NCBI GenBank assembly: GCA_935421135.1
Contig: OW285194.1
Coordinates: 8,912,376 to 8,976,375, forward strand
Length of the DNA stretch: 64,000 nucleotides
Source of the DNA: Bugulina stolonifera
Taxonomy: Eukaryota > Bryozoa > Gymnolaemata > Cheilostomatida > Bugulidae
Direction of reading: 5' to 3'
The notes beneath the pieces were generated by a model. That model made no database searches. It was not told the origin of the DNA and saw only the letters and a program-made list of their open reading frames with translations. Below are positions 21,301 to 33,180 of the stretch, one piece after another (the stretch's first letter is position 1; the number at the start of each line of letters is the position of its first letter). The position numbers were made by a program, and so were the translations under genes.

Positions 21301-24300
21301 AGAGTTATGCTCTCATTGTCTTAATAGGATGTACCTGGAAGGGGAGACGACTATTAAAGCTAACGTACCAAAGAGATCTCTACCCAGTACCATGATTAGT
21401 TGTATAGAGCTGTTTGTAGTGCATGTAAGCACTTTTAACTCCTAATTAACATATACACATACACGTACACTCTGTTGGCTTCATGAAAAGTATAGCATAG
21501 TACAAAGTACAGTACATGTACATTATGTTCATCCCCCCTCCCCCAGTCAGAGACTGGTTTTTTCATGAATGTGAAACAAATCTTTGACTGCTCAAAAAGA
21601 TAGATTCCTTGCAGAAAAATGTTGTATAGCATTTTTGTGTATTATGCTGCATCATTTTGCTGCTACTTCTACTTACATGTAATAAGGAATTATCTTTCCT
21701 TGTATGTTCACCTTTCTACACACCAGGTGGAAGAATGTGGACACTTCTGGGGTCATGAGTATGACCAGGTTAAGATGTCCGAACTACACAATCTGCAATG
21801 TGAACTTAACAAACAAAGTACTATCAGCAAGGCAGCTGTACGTAGTCTAATCATCTGCACTTACATGTAATGCATGCAATGTACCATGTACATACACTCT
21901 GCTATGTACGTATAGGATACACTGTACATACAGTGTACTATGTGTGTACAGGGTAGACTATACATACAGTGTACTGTGTGTGTACAGGGTAGACTATACA
22001 TATAGGTTCTGACCAAATACACAGAATGCCTGTGATACTGTTTTATGCCATCAAATGTCGTTAATAGCCTCCCACGTTATTTCTAATTTATGAAATCAAA
22101 TCTGTTAATGGTAATTATTGTTGTGTGTACAAATAGTAGTTGCTTGTTCACGCTTGTGTGTATTTACACAGTACATATCTCTCCGTATTTTACCGCACAG
22201 CCTATGTACAACCCTGTACCCAAAACAATGTGTATGGCCCCATATCAGAACCAGTACTTCAGGGCTGAAATCAGAGAGACCCGAGGAGATCGTGTGAAAG
22301 TGTTCTTTGTGGACTACGGGAATGTGGAAATAGTTAATGTAAAGGAGGTCAGACAACTCCTGCCTCAGTTTAAAAACTTGGACTACCAGGTGGGAAATAT
22401 TCTTTGCTTGCCGCCTCTCTGTGTACATACTATATAGATTGAAAGCATTAATATAACTAAATGATTATGTATATTTTTGAAGCTGTTTGTTTTACAGTGA
22501 TACTTGAATCATAGTCATTGTAATTTTATTTCATAGCAATAGGTTAATAGGTTAGGGGACTATTCTATATAGTTTAGTAATATTAATCAATATTCCTTCT
22601 ATCTGATGGCCTTGGCATGTCTCCTAATATAATTCTTGAATGGCAGGAAGTAAAAATTCTAATGTTAAACATAAAAATAATGTTGAGAAGTGTGATTATT
22701 AGTGTGAACAGTTGTGTGTTGATATCTTAGACTGTAATACTAAATTGCCAGCTATCATAAATGCAGTATATTTGTAATCCGTCAATATTGTTTTGGAGAG
22801 AGACGAGCTAGGGCAGGTGAATTTAGTCCAGTAAGATGTGTAGACTGTTTTGACCACTATTGCACCTGTTTGTGTTTCAAGGCTATCGAGTGTGCCTTCG
22901 CCCAGATTGCACCTCCCCAGGCAGATAAGGGCGGAGTCTGGACCCCCGTCATGAACCAGATGTTCTCTAGTTTGCTGCTAGAGAAGCACATCTACTGTGA
23001 AATATTCTCAGTTGTCCACGGTGAGTCTTGATTAGTGCTTGTGTCGGGTTCATTTTATGCACAGGAAGTGAACGAACATCGGAATGGTTTACCTAGGGTG
23101 AAGATATGGGGCTTCAGCTAAAAACTGTCCTTGCTGTGCCCGCTTCTTATACAGCCATGGTTGATGAGCTGTTAAATTATGCAATCACCTCGTGTTGTAT
23201 ATAAATGTAATGATAAGGGGTGGAGCTGGAGGAGTAAAGTATCATCATTTTCTAGTCTCTTATCTTCCTTTCCACCATCTTTGATTCTTTTCAGATGCAG
23301 GAGCAAATCGTTTTTATGTGAGTGTATCCTCTGTGTACTAGCAAAGAGTACATCTTCTACCCAATCATTAGATAACAATCTACAGGTTGCTGCCACAAAT
23401 ATACAAACTGTGTCATTCTGTTCTGGCTGACGTAACGTTGACTTGAGCTATGAGCAGTTTAGACTCAGATAATTTCTGTTAAGTCTAATGTTTTGATAAT
23501 ACATCTGTGGAGGGGTATTTTTACAGGGGTGCTGAGGCTAAGCAAAGTGTTGGACGCTGAGGCTCAGAATATCAGTTTCCATGACGTCTTGTACTCAAAA
23601 GGTCTGGTAGAACTAGGAGAGGAGACATTCACATCTTTGGTACGTCTGCACTTACTCCGGGTCCAATAACAGGAGAATGTATGAGATGTGAGGCAAAAAT
23701 TGAACAAGTTGGTATTAGTAGGAGGAAAGATTATTGTCTATCGGAACAAAAGATTGAAGTAATTATGTAATAGTACCCATTTCTATCTACCAATGATATC
23801 CTTTCTCTATTTAGTATATTATAATAACATGACTCTAATACGAGAGCCAATTGTTCTTTTGTGATCAACAGAGCCTCATTTTAGAGTGATTCTATGCGAT
23901 GACCAGCATGTTGGTCTTTCCATTCTTCAGCGTCACAGAGTGATTTTGATTGGTTAATATTAAATAAGATGACTCCAATTATATAATTACTAGAAATCAG
24001 CTTTGGTTATTGGCTGGATATTAATCAAGGCCACTAGTGGTTCCGCCGCAGCTTGCGGCCTCTTGTGTACCCAGGCCTTAAGATGCATCAGTATGAAGAT
24101 CTTTTGGCAGTGTAGCGGAATAGAATATTAGTAAACTTACATCAAAGAACTGTGGGTAATGGCTGAATATTATTGTTGTCAGCTCTGTGGATCTACAATA
24201 TGTTTCATGTTTCTAGTGCAATCGGCTTTGGTTATGAGCAGCTAATGATTATATAACGATAATTACTACGCTTGTTCACTTTAGGACAGTAAAGTGAGCG

Positions 24301-27300
24301 CACCTTAGGCTAGAGGCCATGATATTTATGACTTGTGAAATCTTGGAGATACAATCTGCATGCTTGAAGGAATTATAATGTGTTTTAGGTCATTATAAAC
24401 TCATTTAGTCAAAGATCTTTCTGGTGTAGAAATATGGGCTTACATTTATCGTTCCCACCCTGTATGGGTTTGAGGCTAGGTTTTTAGCTGTGCTTAAGCG
24501 TTAGGGTGTGAAAATTAGCATCTGACCATTAGGAACAGATGGTTGATTTTTATGTCTCGAGCTTTCGAGAACTACCGACTGAGCGATGCTCCAATTGCTC
24601 TGCTCTATTGTGGCACTTTAAGTATGTCGTAAATAAAGTGGTGTGGATATATTGTACAATGACAGCCTTATTTTTTGTTTCCTTATTTTGATCTATCTTC
24701 ATATAGCAGTCAGTCGCCTACCAACAGTTGAATGAAATTTAATGGAACTATCTTTTTAGGGAAGTTCACAGTACATACTTTGCTTTGCTTGTTCAGCTGC
24801 CATTTTATCAGATACATGTGTGATGTTACAGCAAAACAACAGACTCCGTTATGGGGGCATGTCTAGTGCGGCAGCAGAAGAAGATCCAGAAGGAGGCGAG
24901 TGGGGGTTTGGTTTGGAGGAAGATGTGGCACCTTTGCCAAACCGGTCCTACAAGAGACAAACTGTCTCAGGCCCCTTCAGCCCAATTGAAATCAAGTTTC
25001 ACAGCCTGTCAGAAGTGGGCTCTCTGAAGTAAGTACAGTATTGTCATATTTTATATCATGGCACATGGTGAGTGGTGTTTCCCCTAGAGTAAGTGTATAA
25101 AGGGTGTCATATAGGTTCTCTCTTATGGTGGATGGTGTTTCCCCTAGAGTAAGTGTATAAGGGGTGTCATATAGGTTCTCTCTTCATCTCTTTTGTGCTC
25201 AATATTTCAGAATTCTATCCATTTAATTATGGAATAGAAATGAGTGTAGCTTTGTGCCAGCTTCCACTCAAGATTTCCTTCGTTGAGAAGTGCTTAGGAG
25301 GGAGCGTAGGTGCTGTTCAGGTTAGAGCTAATAAATGGCTCTAGTTCAGGCTGTAGTTGACCATTACTTGAAGTGCCGTACAGTGTAGATAGTATTGGAA
25401 TAACGTTTAGGCGTGGTAATTGGAAATATTAAATCACCAAAAACTGGCAGGTAGTTAAGACAATGTGTTAGATAAACTATTTATAGCTGTTACTAATTAG
25501 TAGTTAGTGTGATTATATCAGTAGTTAGCCCTTGTGTCAGCGATAATCCATTCATTAACGTGGATTAGCAATGATAATCTGCCACACCTCCCTCTCTCTT
25601 TGTGTGATGTAATAGACCAAGCATTACGTGATAGATGGGATCACATCTTTCTTGATAAGCATGTTTCTAGCAGAGCCTGAGGTTTTACATTCAGTAAGGG
25701 TGGTTTTCCTGCCATCACATTGTTTGAGTGTATTGTATTGCAGTACTGAGGCTATTCTACAATATCTTAATCCTTTGCTATCAGTTTGATAAAAATAGGA
25801 AATGTGTATGAAATAATGAGAAATTGGCTTTCACCGCTAAGATAATTTCCAGTGTGTGTGCACTTTTAAGTTTTATATTATAATCTACTTGATTCTATTT
25901 ATAACTGGTAGTTTTGCTTCACAGTTCATTTAAAACAGACAAAATAATGCTTATCTCAAATAATGTAGTAGCTAGCATTCCTCCTCTATTGGCTCTAGCC
26001 CATACAATGGGCTGGACTTATGAAATGTGGTATTTTAGCTCAGGTGGTAAATAAGTCTATGAAATTAACCAGATAAACAAAGAGGCTAATGTTATAGACT
26101 ATATTATTATGTCTGTAATACAAGGGACACAACTCCACAGGGATCTACTAAAACAATATTAGTGTAAAAATCGTACATTCAATGCCATTGCACTATCCAT
26201 TTGCCATACATGTATTATTTCACAATATCTGCATGTTATCACATTCATTATAATATAATAATAATTCTGTTTGCATACTAGGCAACGGAAGGTAGTTATT
26301 CACTTGTCTTAAAATCAGTTTGACCAGTGAGTAAGAAATCCAAGTTCAATTCTCTCACTGTGGGAGTTCAACTCTCTCACCGTGTGGGTGGGTGGATCTC
26401 ATTGGGAACCTGTGCCAAATTGGTACTTGGTGGCAATGTAGTAGAACAGTGTACTTTTAATTAAAATAAGATATATTTAGTCAACTTCACACAACTTACT
26501 TTCTTTTTATTTCATGCATTTTAGCTGTTCTGAAGATCTCTAATGTGATTACAAATTTCCACCTTATAGCCTGTGATCTTCATCCCTGTTCTCTTGATTA
26601 CAGGGATGTGAAGATCGAGCCCTCAAGTGTCAATGCTATAGCCTTAGATGAGGAGCTTTCTGATAAACATGATAGACTGATGGTAATGTTTAACTTAGTC
26701 TGGGTGCACCATGACTAACCAAAGTAACACTAGCATCTTATTTTGTATTCGCTCCTTGTAGTTTTGATTGCATGTCGTTTTGACATTAATTTTATAAAAT
26801 ATGGTTCTTTTGAAGGCTAAAACTGCTTCAACTTTCACTCTCTTCATAATATGAGACTACGATATATTATAACAATATACATGTACATACATGTACATGT
26901 ACGTGTATATAACAATATACATAATATACAATATAATAATACAATAAAATATAATTTGACGATTCTTAACTTTGTGGTATTTTATTTTTGTTTTAGTAAT
27001 ACCTTTCCAAAAACTAAAACTGTGCTTTAATTTGCTACAGATTATGTTTCTTTGTGTTTGTTCTGTAGATTGCAGCTTCTATGAGTGTAAACCCATCAGG
27101 TAACAAGATAATAGCAAGGGAAACGACTCTAATGCCTAATATTCACGGACTGCCTGCTCTAATGTGTCTGCTCTTTGCGCCCTCTATTATAATCAGGTAA
27201 GTTTATCACACACCACAAGAACGGCGCCTATGTGTAAGTCTAGTTAGCTGCTCCCACAGCAAGCACCTGCTACAGGATGACACTCTTTCTTAGCAATAGC

Positions 27301-30300
27301 GATATTCGAATGGAATTGTTATAATAATACAATTCTTCAGATCTACTGCTATGTTCAGTATACGTTATAAAGTATGTGCTATACTGTCCATTACTACAAT
27401 TAGTCATTCAACTTCATTGGGTATATTACTATGGTCTTGTGTATCAACCTACTATATACTGGATGACTGTTATACAAATTATTTTCTAGCCAACATTTTA
27501 ATAACAAATTTGTCACCAAAGGCCTCCCCAAATTTTCATTTCTCTTTTAACATAATCATTACTGCGAATAATCTTCAAACTCACCCTTATGGTATGCATT
27601 GGGAAGTGTAAATATAACATTTAATAACAATAATACCATATATTCATAGTCATGTAAACTTACATAATGTATGTATTGAAGCTATTATAGTGTAACAGCA
27701 CTCTTATAGAAGATACTAGTTATCTAATAATGTTCAATATAACAGTGAAGTCCGGTAACTATAAGATAACTATATTATATCTATATTATAACTTGTTTTA
27801 AATAAGTTTAAAGATGTTTTACGTAATTTTAGTAGTTAGAAGCATCATCATAAAATATGGAAGTGAACTCAAGTGTTTTTTTAAGTTGAGTTTTACATCA
27901 TTATTAACAAATGATTTATTATGTGATAATAGCCTATATGACATCACACTGTATCTGAAGTGGTAGATTTCACAATTATTATATTATATTATATTATAAT
28001 ATTGTATTGTATTGTATTACGTTGTATTTTATTGTATAATATACTATATTATATCATTAGGCTATAACATAGTACCCACAAAAATGTACAGTTTGGATTT
28101 TCTGTATGCACTTTCTCACTCAATTAAAATCAATATCTACTTGTTTCTACGGCAACATGCATATAGTGTGGGAGTTTGTAAAAAAAGAATTTTGATTTTA
28201 TGTAACTCTAATGTGTACTTATTACATAAATCATGGAAATGGCCACCTCAGCGTTGTATTGGCTTTTAGAAATCTTGTTTTTTCTGACTAATGAGTCCAA
28301 CATTTATGACTAAATTCAACTATGATCTCACTTTAACACATTTGCTTATAATAATGCAGTTTAATATATCACCCTTGTAACAATTCTGACATTACCACAT
28401 TTTAGTATTTCCTGTACAAGCTATGAAACATAACACACTAGTCACTGGCTGTGATATCATAGATTTGACGCTTGCCTTTCTCCACTCAATTGCTATTCAC
28501 CAAACCCATATCCGTACAAAATGGTGGAAACAATCACATTTTCTAGACCAAGACAGACATGTGAACTAAACTTCACCTCCATTCAGTCGTGTAACTATTT
28601 GGGGGCCATGACACTTGTCGCTTAAAAGTCGGCACTTTCCGGGTCTCGACAAGTCAAGCGTATTCCTGAATCACTTCGTTGTAAGCGTTACTATCTACTG
28701 GGGAGTACCTACTCACTTCAACGCCTCATTATGTTAATCCAAGGTCCACATAGTGCTCACTCATTCAGTAATAGCACGCAAAATTAGGTTCAATGTTTAA
28801 AACTATATACTAGTTATGACCTGTCACCTTGTGTGTTGTGATGTTGGTGCTGATACTCGTATTTACCGGAATTATAGAATTTGTAATCTACTGTATTATT
28901 GTATTACAGTATATTATAGTCTACTGTATTATTGTATTACAGTATATTATGTTGTTTTACCTTGTTAACTGTATTGTGCATTTGTATAAACCTGCATTCT
29001 TCAGTGTGATGCATACACAAGCTTCGATCGGAGTGTGTTGCATCTTGATATATATTATGATATATTATGGCTTGGCCTACTTATGAAAGAGTTGTAAGCA
29101 CATGTAGAATTGCCAAGTACACACGTTTATCACCAAAACAACTTCCGTTGCTTTAACTTCTAAGCCTAGTCTAAACAGGGGTGTTTGCCGCAATTTTTGT
29201 AGGTCTTTTTTCCTTTGCGTCATAATTGTTGTTGATCAAAATACACTCTAAATGTTTTATAGATATTACCTTCACATATCTACTTCCAACTTGACAATTA
29301 ATCCATACAGCATGTGAGTGTTTACTGTTGTAGGAGAGATTCACAGAGGAAGTCGTATACAGGCGCTATATGTGGTCTTGGCGCAGATCCAAGAACTGGA
29401 GGCTCCGCCTTCCCTGACCATGACCTCGAGATCGAGTTTGACGTTGAATTTGACGTAGACGATGTTATAAAGGTAATACTAATACACGCTGATTTTTTCT
29501 GCTGTGCAGCAGAGTTGAGCCCCTGTTTGTCAATTTTGTCGCTATTGCATTTTCACTTGGCAAGATTTTTATTGGTCCTTCTTGTTATGCAGATAAATCA
29601 GATCAAGATGGCCTTTAATATCGCTCTCGGTGGTAACAGAGTGGACGAAAGATCCATGGCAACATGTCAGAATGTTATTCGTACCAGTCTCAAGGAGTGA
29701 GTGACTTTTACTGTTCACCATCTGTAGCTACTCTTTAGGGAGGTTAAGAGTATAATACTAGAACGTTGAAATGAGTTCGGTACCAGTGTTTTTCTAGAGA
29801 TCAAGTCCTCTCTCTTTTGCTGACTAAAGTTTAGCCAACATGCATTGTATGAACACTTCCGTTGCTACAATATTATGTTGATAATAATATAAAATACTAA
29901 GCAGCAAACCTTCCTGTACATACGCATTAGTATAACTCATAGCAAATAGCGACAGTCTTAAGAGAAATTTATATTCTTGTCAAATTTTAATCGAACATGT
30001 ATGCTGTACGTTATGTACCTCTTTCATCCACTGCCTATGGTGTAATGATATACTGTTATTGTATTGGTCAGTCTGCTGAACAAAAGGAGGCCCAGTAAGG
30101 AGAAAGTTTATGGAAGAGATAGACTGAAGTGGAGACAACTACCTGCATCAGAGCTCCTTAAACACGAGCTAGAGGATACCTCTGCAGATCAGGTAACGTG
30201 TGACTCTTTGTTCTCGCAGATATGAGTGGCACGCCCCCTTCACCTTACTAATATAGCTGCTAGTACTTTGGCTTGTCTCATCTCTTCCCTCCATTGCTGT

Positions 30301-31473
30301 AAATCTCACGACACAGTCATTCTCATCTATACTTATACATACACATTCGATGGACGAAGGTCGTTTCACTAACGCCAGATGCCTGTTGTTAATATGCATA
30401 TACCAGTCAACTCCCAGTTGAAACACCCCTTCTCGTCTGTAGACACACCCCTTCCTGTCTGTAGACACACCCCTTCCTGTCTGTAGACACACCCCTTCCT
30501 GTCTGTAGACACACTCTTTTCTGTCTGTAGACACACCCCTTTCTTTCTGTAGACACTCCCCTTCTTGTTTGTAGACGCTGACCATTGTATTGTATTTTTA
30601 CTTGAAGGTTCACCTGTTCAGACTAATGAGTGTACCTCAGCTGGAGACTCACAGTGTCTCTATGAACACCGACCACCAGAAACTGAGGAGCAGATTAAAC
30701 TTCTTAAAGGAGCACTGCAAGAGTCTGACTATGATAACATCTGGACCCAGAAGGTATGTCATACTAGTATACAGTAACCAGAAGGTATGTCATACTAGTA
30801 TACAATGACCAGTAGGTATGTCATACTAGTATACAATGACCAGTAGGTATGTCATACTAGTATACAATGACCAGAAGGTATGTCATACTAGTATACAGTA
30901 ACCAGAAGATATGTCATACTAGTATACAATGACCAGTAGGTAGGTCATACTAGTATACAGTAACCAGAAGGTATGTCATACTAGTATACAATGACCAGTA
31001 GGTAGGTCATACTAGTGTACAATGACCAGAAGGTATGTTATACTAGTATGTATTTTGTTAGCTATAGACGTATGTAAATTTATCTGCTTCACGTTTATTC
31101 GTTTCTGTTATCCGTTATACGAGTACACAGTTTATTATGTGTCACAATGTTGAGTAGGGCACCATGCCTGTGTACATGTACAATGAATGTCTCCATGTAC
31201 AATCACGCTAGCTTTTTTCAGTGAAGTTTTTCTCGCTTTACTTTCTGTTTACATGTTGTTTTAATGATTATATAGTAAACATAATTATATCATCGCTTTT
31301 TTCCGGTATGATGTAACATCCTGTCTATTTATTGTTTTAGCTTGAACAAGACGATAAACATTACCTGTGAACTATGTAGTGTACACGTCACCTCAACCAA
31401 GGAACTACAGACGCATCTTAGCAGTAGAGTACACAGAGCTAAAGAATACGAACTTTATGGTAATGCTATATAA
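12335..31473 (+). CDS. TDRD9: TDRD9 / Spindle-E-like ATP-dependent RNA helicase with Tudor domain (29 exons, 1482 aa)
   Basis: Exons read by splice consensus and unbroken frame: 12335-12561, 13107-13203, 13406-13585, 13920-13991, 14421-14538, 14842-14999, 15278-15523, 15885-16047, 16528-16734, 16953-17176, 17272-17382, 17594-17707, 17931-18110, 18623-18859, 19302-19519, 20449-20649, 21328-21424, 21727-21837, 22201-22389, 22882-23020, 23527-23639, 24832-25028, 26604-26682, 27069-27196, 29334-29472, 29593-29696, 30072-30192, 30608-30753, 31341-31473. They sum to 4449 nt, an exact multiple of three. Order of parts: helicase motif I GMTGCGKTT (about 183), motif II DEVH (283-286), motif III SAT (316), STNIAESSITVPD, motif VI QRMGRAGR (522-529), then the HA2/OB region, a Tudor domain with VFFVDYGN (about 1021-1028), and a C-terminal Cys/His finger. 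TDRD9/Spn-E acts in germline nuage in piRNA-mediated transposon silencing. Human TDRD9 is 1382 aa; the excess is mostly the C-terminus. Confidence 0.9.
14539..14660 (+). repeat. GTCA-rich tandem repeat starting at the exon 5 splice donor
   Basis: Simple repeat built from GTCAGTCA, CAGTCAGT and ACTCACT units. The exon 5 donor itself reads GTCAGT, so the splice site is the first unit of the repeat. Confidence 0.7.
14980..15134 (+). repeat. Fourfold tandem duplication of the exon 6 3' end and its splice donor
   Basis: The sequence GTGGATGAG/GTAAGCC, which is the last nine exonic bases of exon 6 (coding V-D-E) plus its donor, occurs at 14991, 15032, 15073 and 15112 with periods of 41, 41 and 39 bp. 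Only the first copy keeps the reading frame into exon 7; the next runs into TAA at the second copy. Confidence 0.9.
19586..20172 (-). mobile_element. tRNA-derived SINE(s), minus orientation, in TDRD9 intron 15
   Basis: Read on the minus strand, the unit beginning near 20172 has tRNA-like promoter boxes: GTGGCACAGTTGG (A-box-like) and GTGAGTTCAAACCCC (B-box-like) about 35 bp later. A second tRNA-like unit near 19730-19660 reads TGGCCTAGTG, then GGTTTGATTCCCG. The roughly 300 bp between them is GC-richer than the intron. The length and two heads suggest two adjacent or nested SINEs, or one composite. An overlapping 145-codon frame on the plus strand is a by-product. Ends and target duplications were not defined. 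Confidence 0.6.
21146..21327 (+). repeat. 26-bp minisatellite, seven copies, ending exactly at the exon 17 acceptor
   Basis: Seven head-to-tail units of GAGTTATGCTCTCATTGTCT plus CAATAG occupy exactly 182 bp and abut exon 17 at 21328. The real acceptor is the end of the last unit. At least four other units keep an AG at the equivalent place. Confidence 0.9.
21727..23639 (+). other. TDRD9: TDRD9 Tudor domain region (exons 18-21)
   Basis: Exon 18 begins GHFWGHEYD, matching the GHFWGYRID that opens the Tudor region of vertebrate TDRD9. Exon 19 holds the Tudor core FRAEI and VFFVDYGN. Tudor domains of this class bind symmetrically dimethylated arginines on PIWI proteins through an aromatic cage; F, Y and the D-Y-G-N are present here. 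Confidence 0.85.
21880..22005 (+). repeat. Short minisatellite in TDRD9 intron 18
   Basis: About three copies of a unit around TACAGTGTACT and TGTGTGTACAGGGTAGACTA. It begins some 45 bp downstream of the exon 18 donor. Confidence 0.6.
23640..24831. other. TDRD9 intron 21
   Basis: 1.2-kb intron with no gene recognised. A GC-rich inverted motif GCCGCAGCTTGCGGC lies near 24045. Confidence 0.6.
25029..26603. other. TDRD9 intron 22 with a 73-bp tandem duplication
   Basis: Intron of 1.6 kb. Near 25066-25185 a unit containing GGTGTTTCCCCTAGAGTAAG and TGTCATATAGGTTCTCTCTT occurs twice. The unit's GAGTAAGTGTATAA resembles the exon 22 donor AAGTAAGTACAGTA. No gene seen in the rest. Confidence 0.55.
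27197..29333. other. TDRD9 intron 24 with AT-rich simple repeats
   Basis: Largest TDRD9 intron (2.1 kb). It holds ATATT/GTATT simple repeats at about 27978-28062 and a duplicated ACTGTATTATTGTATTACAG unit at about 28886-28950. Open frames here are low-complexity and not convincing. Confidence 0.6.
30436..30590 (+). repeat. 22-bp minisatellite upstream of TDRD9 exon 28
   Basis: About seven copies of TCTGTAGACACACCCCTTCC-type units. Each carries a pyrimidine run followed by TGTAG, which looks like a splice acceptor, but the frame-consistent acceptor is at 30607, just after the array. Confidence 0.8.
30748..31056 (+). repeat. 31-bp minisatellite, ten copies, starting at the exon 28 donor
   Basis: Ten units of CCAGAAGGTATGTCATACTA plus GTATACAGTAA. 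The first unit starts inside exon 28 and contains the genuine donor AG/GTATGT at 30754; most of the others keep AGGTATGT. The unit also contains the palindrome ATACTAGTAT. Confidence 0.9.
31341..31473 (+). other. TDRD9: TDRD9 last exon with C-terminal zinc-finger-like motif
   Basis: Reads C-E-L-C, twelve residues, H, five residues, H: a C-x2-C-x12-H-x5-H pattern of the U1/matrin kind, usually RNA- or RNP-related. It is followed by a short charged tail and TAA at 31471-31473. The frame is continuous from exon 28. Confidence 0.65.
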
Positions 31474-32140
31474 GTGGTCATGTGACTGCTGCATGCACAG
31501 GTCATGTGACTGCTGCATGCACAGATCATGTGCCTCTAGTTGAATTTCTGAATGTGAACACATGTAGATATGACTACCTGAACTATAAAAGTACATGTAT
31601 TATACTAGTAATGTATGACGGCATATACTACAAACTAGGCCATAGTGTTAATTATGCTACATGTACGTTAGTATAATCTTTGTACGGTTTTAGGCAGTAG
31701 TTTTTGCTTTATATAATACATGCTACATTTCTTTGCTTTATACCACTATAGTAACCAGTGTCTTACGTTTAGTAATATTATTCATTACTACATGTGTCTT
31801 CCTTTGCTATGATTATTTTGAGAAATACTCTAATGTTCTTTTCTGTCCAAGTTGATCATGTGATAAGCATGTTTGACTCCATATTATTGTCTAAGCTCTA
31901 GTCAATATCTCACCTTTGAACTGACTCTCTTCCACCGTGATGAGCGGTGGGTATAGGAGACTTTATATCATTCCTCTATCTACTGGTTATTACCTTCTGT
32001 GTACATACTGTATTCAAACTTCTTACTTAGAGATTTAGTAAAATAAAGTTTAATGCAATTAATATTCAACTTTTTGGGTCTTTAGTTGCTATATAGTATG
32101 TCTGTTAGTGTCTAGATTTCAGGCACAGGCCAACTTGCTA
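31474..32140. other. TDRD9 3' untranslated region / flank
   Basis: Contains a 25-bp direct duplication (TGTGACTGCTGCATGCACAG) at about 31484-31530 and a possible polyadenylation signal AATAAA at 32042-32047. No gene. Confidence 0.5.
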
Positions 32141-32400
32141 AAAGATTTCTGGCACACAGCCGTCCACAGAGTTTCGAACACACCGATCTGGGCTGAATGC
32201 AAAATCCTCATTTTTTGCGAAAGACCCAGCTGTGCCGGTGAGCTAGGGATGGTTTCCTCTGGCCATGCAAAATCCCAGCCCAATAGCCGTCTTTGAACTT
32301 AGGTCAGATGGCCATCTTAGAATTTTTTATTTGCGACGTAGGTCGGTCTAAGAGGTCGCAAAGACACTATATGGTAGCTGGTATCACTTGGGCTATATGT
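32140..32400. repeat. Dispersed repeat related to 14160-14340
   Basis: Segments GCAAAATCCTCATTTTTTGC and GCAAATAAAAAATTCTAAGA (minus strand) correspond in opposite orientation to GAAAATGAGGATTTTGCTTT and GCAAATAAGAATTTCAAGAT at 14180-14290 in TDRD9 intron 4. This suggests two copies of one unnamed interspersed element. Confidence 0.45.
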
Positions 32401-32552
32401 TACAAAGGTGGTGAAATAATATTCTCGGAGTGGTCAAGTTTCACTTGGATCTCATCTACACCAAATTCTTATATAATAAAGAGTTTCCGAAAACCATCAG
32501 TTGACATTAATAACAGAAACTACTGAAGTATGCTACTATTCAACTGTTACTG

Positions 32553-32784
32553 CTGACTTATGGATATCAATAAATAATCGTACAGTACTCCTTTAAAAAG
32601 TCTAATCTGCTCCTCAGTTTCTGGTGGTCGGTGTTCATAGAGACACTGTGCGTCTCCAGCTGAGGTACGCTCATTAGTCTGAACAGTTGCACGTTCAGGT
32701 AAAAATACAATTTAACGATTCTCTTTTACGAGGGAACTCCTCAATCGTAAATAATTGTACGATTATTGATATCCATAGTTCAGG
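32553..32784. mobile_element. Foldback element carrying an antisense copy of TDRD9 exon 28
   Basis: Outer arms TATGGATATCAATAAATAAT/CGTAC (32560-32584) and GTACGATTATTGATATCCATA (32757-32777) are inverted repeats. The core (about 32585-32712), read on the minus strand, matches 30590-30718, that is TDRD9 exon 28 plus the end of the preceding intron, at roughly 92% by my count (about 10 differences in 129). The acceptor AG is lost in the copy. Target duplications were not identified. Confidence 0.75.
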
Positions 32785-33043
32785 TGTAACAGTGCATTTA
32801 TGCAGATAACAAATATGCCTCTGAGCTAAAGGTTAAGAGGTAATACTACAAGAAGACAACTCCAGTTTTAGTTATGACTAAGAGCGGACAACGCAACTAT
32901 TTACAGCTCAATCCTCTTCAGAGACCAGGTTTCCAGGGAGGACATACAGGAAGTGTGCAAGTGATGCATTTGTTAGCTCGGTTCGTGTCCATCCAAGAAA
33001 GGTCTCCGCCCTGAACATCTATGATCACTGAAAGTTGATTGTA

Positions 33044-33180
33044 TTATAATTTTTACAGCATTATTTTACAGGTCATGTTATCTCGAGCAGCAATCAGATT
33101 ATCAGAAATTTCAAATTTCTGATAATCTGATTGCTGCTCGAGATAACATGACCTGTAAAATAATGCTGTAAAAATTATAA
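33044..33180. repeat. Perfect palindrome with 68-bp arms and 1-bp centre
   Basis: Left arm 33044-33111, centre C at 33112, right arm 33113-33180. The arms are exact reverse complements by eye. There is no coding content. Confidence 0.9.

Noticed and set aside
30169..30613. Minus-strand ORFs of 68-138 codons with VYRQEGVCLQT repeats
   Set aside because: Products of the 22-bp minisatellite read in antisense.
30436..31056. CRISPR-like spaced repeats
   Set aside because: The units are head-to-tail without unique spacers, in a eukaryotic gene; they are minisatellites.
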